Shown here piece after piece: positions 48,720 to 58,489 of a stretch of 64,000 nucleotides of DNA; the first letter of the stretch is position 1; the number at the start of each line of letters is the position of its first letter. The notes beneath the pieces were generated by a model. The model ran no database searches, was not told the DNA's origin, and saw only the letters and a program-made list of their open reading frames with translations. The stretch spans positions 17,981,190 through 18,045,189 of the forward strand of contig CM068553.1 in NCBI GenBank assembly GCA_035048495.1, in the 5' to 3' direction. The position numbers and the translations under genes are program-made. Source of the stretch: Euptelea pleiosperma (Eukaryota; Streptophyta; Magnoliopsida; Ranunculales; Eupteleaceae).

Positions 48720-49440
48720 GTTCGTCACAAAAGCTCAATAATCTCAATTATATAGCAAAAACCACAAACAAGCAACAAAAATTTGCAAAGATACAAAATA
48801 GGCTGTCAAGATATAACTCAAATTCAGTATAAAATCCAATACAATGACATCACAGAGCATTTCTCCTCAAAAATCTCAATCAATTGCTAATTCCACAAAA
48901 AAACTCACAAAAATCCACAAAAAACACAAATGGATACTTGAGACATAACTCCAATTGAGGAAAAATCAATTAAATGGCTTTCCAAGACATTATTCTTCAA
49001 AAAACTCAATAATCTCAGTTCGATAGCTTGAATAAAAACCAACCCACAAAAGTTCGCAAAATTACTAAACAAGTACTTGAGATATTGCTCTAAACCCAAT
49101 TTAGGAAGAAAAACATCAATTAAAATGGCCTTCCAGGACATTACTCTTCAAGAAACCTCAATAACCCCAGGTCAAAAGCAACAATAAAAAATAACCCACA
49201 AAAACCTGCACAATACTAAAAAGGGTACCTGAGATATAACTCCAATTCAGCAAAAATAGAAAAGATCAATTTAAGTAGCAAGACATTATCCTTAAAAAAT
49301 AATTCCAATTAGACAACTAAAATAACAAAAAAAATACCCACAAAAACTGGAAAAATACCAAATGGGTAACTGAGATCTAACTTCACTTGAGCATAAATCA
49401 ACTAAAATGGCATTCCGAGATATTGATCTTCACAAAAATT
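48720..49440. repeat. About 140-bp tandem repeat, roughly five diverged units
   Basis: The anchor 'GAGATATAACTCCAATTCAG' or variants recurs near 48,812, 48,943, 49,080, 49,232 and 49,376, each followed by words like TTCCAAGACATTA and TTCAAAAAACTCAATAATC. The spacing drifts from 131 to 150 bp. It may lie in an intron of an unidentified minus-strand gene. Confidence 0.7.
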
Positions 49441-49561
49441 GCATGTTTTTTTTATCGGTAAAAATTGCATGCTTTTCATTGTACGTCTTTATGTAAACGC
49501 GAACAAAGAAACCACAATCGGAAAAACTAAAACATATAAAATAAGTAAAAAACAAGAGGAG

Positions 49562-50160
49562 AATTGTATGAATACAACCTCTCGAGAATCTCCTTTGAAT
49601 CCATAAAAGGCTGGTTCGACTTGCATTCTTCCTTACAAGAGATGAAGAATGAGTTTTTTCTCTTGACTCGAGTAAACTACGAAAAGAAAGAAAATATATA
49701 TTAAAAAAAATCAAAGACTGGAATGAGCTCCGAATTTGAGCGTTCTTCAGTGTCTTGGTGTGGACGACACTAGTCTTCTGTGAAAAAGTTGTAAAAAAAA
49801 CTAGTCTTTTGTGAAAATACTACGAAGCAAAATGAAACCTATGAGTTACAGATGAAACCCTAACAAGTGTTGGTAAAACACCAATAGGTGTCGAAATACT
49901 AACAAGCAGAAGCAAACCGGTTGCCCAATTCAAAAGAGATGCAGGAAAAAAAAACGAGGAAGAGGGTTTTTGAAGCTTTTACCTTGTTGGAAGGAAGAAA
50001 TTGTCGAACTATCTATCTCTGAAGGAACCTGAACTCTAGGATACACCTACGACGCTCCATGAGACCTTGTTGGATCCCGCAGCTTGCTCGAAGAGATGGA
50101 GAGAGGAATGAAAACCCTAATCGTCAAAGCTGGAGAGAGGACGAAGTGTGATGTAAATTT
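49562..50160 (-). other. Possible 5' exons of an unidentified gene
   Basis: On the minus strand, 50,160-49,985 resembles a plant 5' leader (CT-rich, TTAGGGTTTTCATT) ending CAACAAG before GTAAAA. A second block (49,562-49,692) lies between TTTCGTAG and GAGAG before GTTGTA, and contains MQVEPAFYGFKGDSRE. No continuation was identified. Weak. Confidence 0.25.
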
Positions 50161-50164
50161 TTTA

Positions 50165-51055
50165 TATGGCCAAGGGCAAAAGTGGCATTTTGAAAGATTC
50201 ACTTAAATTATTAGGTATCGATTCTATTTTTTTTTTTAATTCTTGCTTTTGATTTTTGACAAGCAATTCCAAAATGGATACCCAAATGATCGTATCAATT
50301 TGTTTTGCTTTCGGAAGCAAAAAAACAACTTATTTTGGTGTTGCCAAATGGGCTCTTAGATAGATGGTGAATCATAATGCCCATATTATGATGGCTATTC
50401 CTCCATGATTGAAACCTCTCGAGATTCAAAAGTGCTTTGGTTCCACTCATAGGACCTTTAGAGAACAGTTCAAAGGATATTCGTCACGGATCAAGGGATT
50501 CTCAAGGTGATACAACTACCTCTGAAGAAATAGTGCTCAAGCACAATCCATGGAGAGCCTCAAAATCCAATTGCGATTTACAAGGAAGTAAAGGTTGAAC
50601 CCAAACTAGGTGTTTTTCTAGTTGCAGAACTAGTAGGAGCCATAAGGATGCTGTTGATTGAAAAATAAATAAAATAAAATAAAAGGCCTAATTGCGGGGG
50701 ATGTACAACTTTGGTCCGTAGATCAAGTACCTATATCGTTATGGACCATTATGGGGATCATAGAGAAAATTGAATTTATAAAATCGTGCTAGGTGGGGAG
50801 GTCCAATAGAGATTTGCATGCAATTAAGGAGGTGCAATAATAAAATAACAGAGCTGGAAGGTGTTACGAAGGGCGAAAGTGAGAAAACTGTAACTACTCA
50901 TTCTCGTCTCATCTTCCATCGGAGTATGAGGCTTCTAGAATTCTTGAAGAGGGAAAGAGAAGCCTAGGGTCCTCTTTTCTCTTACTAGATTGTGCAACCC
51001 GAGGTGTCTGGATACCGATGAATTGTGGAGGAGTGTCATAACTTAAGCATAAGAA
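50165..51055. other. Gene-free stretch
   Basis: No coding sequence, RNA gene or clear repeat recognised. Base composition is ordinary AT-rich plant intergenic DNA. Confidence 0.35.
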
Positions 51056-51059
51056 CAGG

Positions 51060-52503
51060 AACTATGGTTGGAACAAAAATTTGATTGTTTCTTTTAATGA
51101 AGTAAGTCTTTGGAAGGGCATCTCTAAAGTGCATGATGGTTTCATTAGAAGTATACGGTTTAAGAATGGGTGGGTAGGGTGATATTTTAAGAGGATTTAT
51201 GGTGTGAGGATCCACTTTAAGTCGTGCCTTCCTTTCCTTCTACGCTAGTCAGACCTTCTAAGCGCTCAAGTATTGTCTTGTGAGGTCGAATGGTTGTTAT
51301 GTGTAGAACTTCATATTACAAATATATTTTAATCCTTAAGAAATATTAAGGAGTTGCCCTTATAATTAAAGGTAGGTGACTAAAGTGAAGATGTGATACG
51401 GAATGCTATGTGATCGACGCTACTAGTCAAACCAAAAAGAAAGTTTTAACAAAACAACAATAAAACTGACTATACGTTATGGAACGGAATGTTGGACAAT
51501 CAAGAAACATGTTCACATGATGAGCATAGCCAAATTGAGGATCTTGGGATGGATGAGTGAAAAAATTAGGATATACAAAATCAAAAATGACTATGTTCGT
51601 GAAAATAACGGAGTAGCCCCAATATGTGACAAAATAACGAGAGCCAATTAAGATGGTTTTATCATACAACAATGAACAATGGCAAACACCAAAGAGGAGC
51701 AACGTACAAGTTGAGGTTCAAAAAGGACGGGGGGAAGACCAAAAAGGACGTGAATTGAGGTACTATGAGCACATTTGGAAAAACTTGCCTTAATAGAAGA
51801 TAGGGCTAGAATTGAATGAACAGAATTCGCCCGACCCTATATAATAGGGATAATGCTTTTTGATGAGGATGATGATGAAATAGAAAATCGAATAAACCTC
51901 CTAAATAGGCTTGGAAGGGAGCATGTATTAGATAACGAAGCCGATGAGAGGATATGGAATGGATTTTAAAGGCATCTTCTCTATTAGGTCTTTCTAATCT
52001 GCATTTATCACCTCGAAGTTATGTTTTTTCCAGCCTCCTTTGTTTGGGGTTCTCTTACCCCATCTAAGGTGACGTTTGTTGAATGAATGGCAGTTTACAA
52101 CAAAATTTTCAAGACAGATCATTTGATTAGTGAGAGGAGATCATCCCTAACATGTGCTTATAGTTATATGTAAGTCTAGTGGTGAGTCGGCGGATTGCTT
52201 GCTTCTCCATTGCCAATTCGCCAATGTATGGCAAGTATTCTTCCAAAGTTTTGGTATTAGTTGGATCATTACAAAGTGCATTCTTGAGCATCTTCAAGGA
52301 TGATTCTTAGAGGCCTTTAATGCTAAAGAGTCTACGAGTGTACTCTTTAAAGACTTCTCCATTTTGCCATTTGCTAGGTCATTTGGAAAGAAAGGATTAG
52401 CCGCACTTTTGAGGATAAGGTTGAGAAGCTTCACTCATATGTTCTTTTTTATGGCAAGAAAATGTATATGGCCTTAGCTACTTTTCGCCTATGTAAAAAA
52501 TGA
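51060..52503 (+). mobile_element. Degenerate L1 LINE interrupted by an RTE-type LINE
   Basis: L1 ORF2 pieces occur on both sides: VSLWKGISKVHDGFIRSIRF at 51,100-51,160, PSKVTFVE at about 52,060, CLLLHCQFANVWQVFF at about 52,200, and IWKERISRTFEDKVEKLHSY then VLFYGKKMYMA ending with a stop at 52,503. The order matches the end of ORF2. It is full of stops and frameshifts. Confidence 0.65.
51440..51885 (+). mobile_element. RTE-like LINE 3' end nested in the L1
   Basis: The reading YGTECWTIKKHVHMMSIAKL, then RILGWMSEKI, NNGVAPICDKI, GGRPKRT matches the C-terminal signature of RTE/BovB-type reverse transcriptases. It ends in a GATGATGATGA tail at about 51,865, typical of RTE 3' ends. A 5'-truncated insertion is the usual form. 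Confidence 0.7.
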
Positions 52504-53537
52504 TGCGGACAGGCATAATCAATGTTCGAGACTGATACGAGGTGTCTAACACGGCACCATTACGAAGCCCGAAACGTGGACACGTCCGTACAAATATGAA
52601 AAGTAAATGAAAACATTTCCATATGCGATGGAGCTATCTGTTAACATATTTATAATAGGGAAAACTATCAAACAACTATAATTGTGCTTAACTTAAAAAA
52701 GTACTGTGTGGAGGGTAGAACACACCAACCATCTTTTAGAACTCATTGCTATAATAAAAACCACTAAAAAAGAGTTACATGAACGTACGTGTGGATGGAT
52801 GTGTGGACACGCGTGTCCGTGTGTTGAAGTGTCCAACACGACAAAAACCCAAAAAGTGTTGTGTCCTTGTTATGTAAGTTGTTGCCATAATCTTTTTTGC
52901 CTCCGAGCATTTTGTAAGAATCTTCCTAACTAGTTCCTTTCTTTCCTCTTCTATATACTTGGGTTTCCCTTCCTTCTTCAATAAAAGTTACTTTACATAT
53001 GGAAAAAAAAAATCCGTTTTTCTCCAGAAACGCACTCACTCGTCTTCAACCTCTCCTACCCATGCACCACCAAATCCTACCATGTTCAGTCCAAGATCCC
53101 TCCACCAGCTTCCAACAACACACTTCCTCTCCGGCCATCAGCACACCAGTAATGACCTCCTCTCACACCATCGTCAGAAGATTTTCAGCAAAATAAACAG
53201 CAAAAATCAAAAAGTTGCTTAAACACCAAGTGCAGAGGGCAGTAGTCCCTAGACCAAGTTAATTTAATTGCAAGTGAATATGTGGTTGGTTCCATTCATT
53301 GCAAGCAAACTCATGCAAAATTAACACGAGAAGGATTTGACAGTGCAATTAGATTTTAGCCATGTCAAGCTAGTGATTCCTAAGTAAAGCAGCAATGTCT
53401 ATAGGGACTCATATTGTAGAAAAGAATAACAACATTCAGTTGAAAAAAAAACACTACTCCAATTCAAATCTTATTTATTGAGTAGAAAAGAAGAAATTCC
53501 AAAAGAAATTAATACTCAATGTATGGCGCTTTCTCAC
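52504..53537. other. Region downstream of the HisRS exon
   Basis: It should begin the HisRS intron on the minus strand. I looked for the expected GTRDF exon and other HisRS motifs here and at lower coordinates and saw none. No other gene is evident; the short ORFs at 52,959-53,222 look random. Confidence 0.4.
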
Positions 53538-54965
53538 CTTAGGAAGGGTGGGAAGTCTTCTGGCCTTGTTGCTTTCTAAAATCTCTTTTACTTTCTTCAA
53601 TAGAGTATCAAGTTCTGGGTCCTTAGGGTCAAAATACAGGGACAGATCCCGTGCCCACTCGTCCAAGTGTGCCAAATTGTTAACTGGATCCACACCCTCA
53701 CTCTGCAACCTGTCCTTAATGAGCTGCCTTATAACAGCAGTTCCCTTTCCCATAAGCTTCTTCGTCTTCTCGCTCTTCCGTTCCACATTTGTGTTTCCTC
53801 CATTCACCTCAACTCTCGAAGATGCAACCCCTTTGGTTTTTTCATTCAACTCATTTTCCTCGAGTGAAAGCAGTGCTAATGCTCCCTCCCAAGCAATAAC
53901 TGCTCTGACTTTAACCAATAAACCATATAATTCATGCAAAAAGTCGACATAACCCACTCCAAAAGCAGCTTGTGAAATCAACCGACACGCCTCTCTCAAA
54001 CAGTAGGTGCTCGGACAACTCATCTCGAACGTCTCCAGCACTCGAGAACGTAAATCAACATGACAAATTGAATCAACAGACAACTTCGCTCGACGCAAAC
54101 TACTCTCACCTAAAAACAGAAGCGAGGTCACCAGAGGCAACAATGTTGTCAGCAACACTTTCCCATTCCAACTCTCTACAGCACTCCCCAAACCTGCTTT
54201 CCCACCTTTCACCACAGAATTTAACTCAACTTGCATTCTCGAATGAACCAACCTCACTACTTCCCTGAAACTCCCATGAAACTTCGGGATCTCCGAAACC
54301 GCATCTGAAACAACATGGCCAACAAGCTTCGACCCAACAAGTAAAACCTTCATGTCACTGGCAACTGCTATCTCATCCTTAACAGAGAAGCCATCACCAG
54401 AATCCAGCAAATTGAGTGCCCCCGAGACATCAGCCTTCAAAGCCTCGCATGACAAGGCAGCAACTGCGTCTGCGACTGTTGACAGAGCCGACGAAGAACA
54501 ATCCAAAAGTGCAGAAATACCATCCAAAGTGGATGAACAATTCTCCATGACAACCAATTCTCCATCGGTGACTCCAGTCTCCTCAAGCGTCTTACCGTTC
54601 AACCTCAAAACCGAATCTAAAAATCTTGAAACGGAACCGAAGTCTATGGTTTCGGGTCCAAACCCTTTGTTTAGGGTTTCGGCAATCAAAATGGCGAGGG
54701 CGGGTCGAGTGGCAGTGTTGGAGAGAACGATCTTGTTAAGGAGGACAACGAGAGAAGCTCGTGACTCTTCTAGGGTTAGAAATCTAGGATTTGAAATCTG
54801 GTGTGGAATCGAAGAAAGCGAGTGGTTTGCAGATAACTTGTCGAGCACTGAAGAATCGATTCGTACCTGAGCGAGACCGTTGGCGACGGCGTATACAGAG
54901 GCTGAAGAGAGATAGGAACCTTTCTCTCCGACTGTAACGACGGAGACCTCGCGTCCCGACGCCAT
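53538..54965 (-). CDS. Cytosolic histidyl-tRNA synthetase, N-terminal first exon (partial)
   Basis: A single open exon of 476 codons on the minus strand, from MASGREVSVVTVGEKGSYLS to ARRLPTLPK before a GTGAGA donor. Plant cytosolic HisRS has a long N-terminal extension of over 400 residues before the class II catalytic domain, which begins (L)PKGTRDF; the end LPK in phase 0 is exactly where that domain would continue. Landmarks: LTLEESRASLVVLLNKIVLS, a helical middle, VNNLAHLDEWARDLSLYFDP and DPELDTLLKKVKEILESNKA. None of the catalytic motifs are in this exon. The enzyme would charge tRNA-His in the cytosol. I found no following exon in the sequence downstream on this strand, so it may be a truncated copy or have a very long first intron. 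Identification rests on remembered family features. Confidence 0.65.
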
Positions 54966-55410
54966 TAATGGAGCTTGATAGGGTTTCAGACTTTCGGCGT
55001 ATACAGAGGCTTGGCACCGGATTTTTTTTTATCTCAACACCCACTTGAACACAAAAGGAGAATTTTATTGGCACCCCAGTCTCTCTGAAAGCAACCCATT
55101 ATCCCTTTTATTTCTTTGAGACGAAATTGCCCTAACTTATTAGGGCATTTTCTTTGCAAAACATTTAAACCACCCCATTCCCATCACCAACGCAATCCCG
55201 CATCTAACAATCCCCCACAGGCTTCTCATAGTGCCTTACCAGCAATAGCCACTGACATCCATATGAGTTCTGAAAAATTCACCAACGAATGGTTTCTATC
55301 CAACTGCTGCTTCAGTCCAATGAGCCTGACACGAATGATTTTCAAAGCTCTGTCTAACAAATCATACAAGAAATGATGATGTTGTTTCCATATAAAAGGA
55401 GTGGGTAACA
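54920..55410. repeat. HisRS 5' end and upstream region, copy 1 of a local duplication
   Basis: It covers the first codons of the HisRS exon, its leader and about 400 bp upstream. Words such as ATTTCTTTGAGACGAAA, CCCTAACTTATTAGGG, CTTCTCATAGTGCCTTACCA and CATACAAGAAATGATGATG are repeated in the same order at 58,490-58,755 and 61,180-61,385. Confidence 0.8.
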
Positions 55411-55889
55411 TTCTGAACAATGCATTTATGTTACGTCCTTGCAGACTATTAGTGAAAATCTTACGTGTCGAATTTCCCCCACACACTTCAACTCGTACTC
55501 CTCCGAGATAGCGCTCCTCCACCTGCAAGGAAACCACTTTGACGCTCAAGTCAGTAGTAGTAGTAAGAGATGGGGTTTTAGAGAAGATTGCATACTTTGT
55601 ACCATCAATGTCCCTTCCTTTTATAGATAAGGAGTAGAACTCTTCTCGAAGTTTGGATCCTTGGTTGGTACGGATATTCTGGCTTACGATTGTTGCACTT
55701 TCTTCTCAAGAGTAGTTTATGTATTTCAGTAGGAGTCTACTTCCTTATTAGAAGAGGCATCTCTCTCAGCATCCTTGCGAGTTATTCTATTTGACCGAGT
55801 CCTAGCTTATCCTTTGCAGTATTCGGTCAATATCGTCACTTGTTATCAAAATGTTAAACCTCCATCATCTAGCAAAGTGACAATTCTGA

Positions 55890-56235
55890 GAGTCAACTAG
55901 TCTACTTGGTAATTTGGCTAACAAGCTTGGCAACTTGGCCAGAAGATCTGACAGCTCGACTTGGTGGGTCCAATTGCTTAGTAGGGCAGTTTGGCAGTTC
56001 TTCAACTATTCAGTTCTGCAAGCCTGTTGTTTGCAAGGTAGCTCTCCAACTCCTCAGTTCCTCAGTTCTTCAAGCATGTTGTTAGCAAGGCAGCTCTTCG
56101 ACTCTTCAATAAGCCTGCTGGCGATTCAATTGAACAGCTTGGTGGCTTGGCTAGAAGATCTGACAGCTAGACTAGGTGGGTCCAGTTGCTTAGTAAGGCA
56201 GTTTTGTGGTTCTTCAACTCTTCAATCTGTCGTGC
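55890..56235. repeat. Direct duplication of about 211 bp
   Basis: AGAAGATCTGACAGCT starts near 55,940 and again near 56,151. Each is followed by GGTGGGTCCA, TTGCTTAGTA and TTCTTCAACT. No gene recognised here; the ORFs across it follow the repeat. From 56,236 to 56,720 the sequence is AT-rich without features. Confidence 0.7.
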
Positions 56236-56722
56236 TTTTTCTTATCGTATAATATTTTATCAATGTACATGTGTACGGTTCAAATACATAGGTACGAAAT
56301 ATGCACTCACATTCGCCCCCTCTTGGGAGATTGGTCAAATTATGACAAATTTTCCGAGAATATTGTCTTTTATTTATTTTTATTTAGATACGTAAGTCAA
56401 CTGGCATCACATGGTTGTCAACTAGCACCATGAGTTTGGAAGTTCGAATTTGCATGTACTGAGGTGGTCCCGCAATTTTCCAATGTGGCTAATGTATTTT
56501 TTTTAGTGCAATAATCATATATGGTATAAATATTCAGGGTGCATGGGTATATATTAAAGTATATACCTCATTGATATGCTTATATATCTAATGAGTCTTT
56601 TAACATACATATGTTATGCTCTATTAATTAAAATGAAATTTTAATGGAGGTTTGACATATATGATATATTTTTACTTGTCATGGTTATATACATATATAT
56701 CATGTATATTCAATAATATATT

Positions 56723-57095
56723 CGTCTAGAGCTACACCCATTGCTTACATCCACTTCTTACACCCGAGGTTGGGGCCCACATGGAGATCATTTTGGACAA
56801 TCCAACTGCACAATGAGTTTTTCATACTATGGTTACCCTTCTCACAAAAAATCAGGACAATTTGACATTCTTAACCTCATGAAATATCACTTAAATCCAG
56901 ACCATCCAATTAAACCATCATTTTCAGTCAATTTTTTATATGGTTAGGGATGTCGAAGTGAACTGATTTTTGGCAACGATGATCATCGTGGCAAGGACAA
57001 CTCAATATATGGTTGGATTGTCCAACATGATCTCCATGTGGGCCCCAACCTCGGGTGTTGGAAGTGGATGTAAGAAATTGGTGTAGCTCTAGACG
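56723..57095. mobile_element. MITE with about 80-bp inverted ends
   Basis: Both arms contain CGTCTAGAGCTACACC, TTACATCCACTTC, ACACCCGAGGTTGGGGCCCA and CATGGAGATCAT, in inverse order on the right. Few differences, so a recent insertion. The flanks are AT repeats, so the target duplication is unclear. Confidence 0.8.
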
Positions 57096-57100
57096 GACTC

Positions 57101-57134
<34 letters not shown>

Positions 57135-57136
57135 AC
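57101..57136. repeat. AT/GT microsatellite
   Basis: Alternating AT followed by GT dinucleotides immediately outside the MITE right end. Confidence 0.85.
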
Positions 57137-57749
57137 ATTTCAAGAAGTTAATGTACGACTGTGATTGTTTTGTTTTTCTTTGGTTTCTTTTTTTCACAAA
57201 AGGATGTTTTATGAAAAGGTAATTACTTTTTTGTTTTCTTGTAAATTGATTTTTTATGAAAAACAATTACTTTGTAGATGGTGCCATTTTGTCATGGGTA
57301 AATCCATTGTATGCCGTCGGATTTCACACACCACAAACAAGTAATGATGAACATGTGATTATGAAGCATAAAAATGAAAGAAACAAAATAAAAGAATGCA
57401 AGAATAGACAAGGGAGAGAGAACCATTTAACGAGGTTCGCCGCAAGATTTCGGCGACTACATCCTCGGCCTCATCGAAGGCAATTCACTATTCTTCGTAG
57501 ATTACAATGCTTTACTTCCCTCTCCCCCTTCCAATCGATAGAGGAGTCTATAAATAGATAAAAGACTCATAATCCTACTAGAACTTGGAAACCATAAAAG
57601 TAGCAAGTTTCTCAGTAAGAGGTTAAGAGAGCAATTTGACTCTCAATTAAAAAAGGAGTGTTGCCAACGTAGGCAATATGACATGTGATCTAGTGCATCG
57701 CGGGCAAAGATATGGTATAGCTCGGTGCACAGTAAAGGTAATGTGCCAA

Positions 57750-58060
57750 TTTAGACTTCGGGATTTGTGTTAGAAATATGGTTTCCACACAGACCAAACA
57801 ACCATAGCATGTTCGGCTAACCAGGTCCGAACATTGGAGGTTCGGTCGGGTCTGTCTGACCAAACAATGCATCTTTAAAAAAAAAAAAAGTAGTCTATTC
57901 GGTCCTAGCAAACTAAACAACCATGGATTGTTCGGTTACCCAGATCTGAACAATGGAGGTTTGTTCAGACCTGACTGACCGAACAGACTAATTTTTTTTG
58001 GATGCCCATTTGGTCTACGGAGATTGAACAACTAACATTTTCTTTCTGAATGTCTGTTGG
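57750..58060. repeat. 'TTCGG...CCGAAC' repeat, copy 1
   Basis: It contains repeated pairs such as TGTTCGG with CCGAACA, and CTTTAAAAAAAAAAAAAGT. It is repeated in the same order at 61,409-61,660, down to a shared ending CTGAATGTCTGTTGGATCAC. Together with the HisRS-upstream repeats it forms a broken segmental duplication. Confidence 0.65.
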
Positions 58061-58489
58061 ATCACTTTTAAATTCCTTTACATTTCATTTGTTGGATCAC
58101 TCACAACATAGGTGCTCCACCCCACCACCATTTTGTCAATCGGTGACAACAAAAAACAAGAGCGGGGGAGAAAGAGAAAAAGAAGAGGGGTGTGTATGGA
58201 TAGAATTGAGGAGGCGAACAGTTGGGGTGTACGACGACAATAGCGACAATGAACAGATGAAGCAGGGAGAGAAAAAGAGGGGGAGAAGAGTTTTGAAGGT
58301 CGCGGGGTGCTTTGAAAAGGTAAGCACTTTCAATAAGAATGAAATTAACGTGGGGTGTTTTCACAATATTTGGGGTGCAAAGAAAATTTTCCAGCACAAA
58401 ACAACATTTTTTTAAAAGACAAACCCAAAACCCCTATTTTTTATATCAACACCCACCACCCTAACCCAAAAACAAGAAATGAAACGAAA

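Noticed and set aside
48720..49440. CRISPR-like array
   Set aside because: Units are about 140 bp, diverged and contiguous with no spacers, in a plant nuclear genome.
53548..54870. Plus-strand ORFs up to 172 codons opposite the HisRS exon
   Set aside because: Antisense shadows of a well-supported coding exon.
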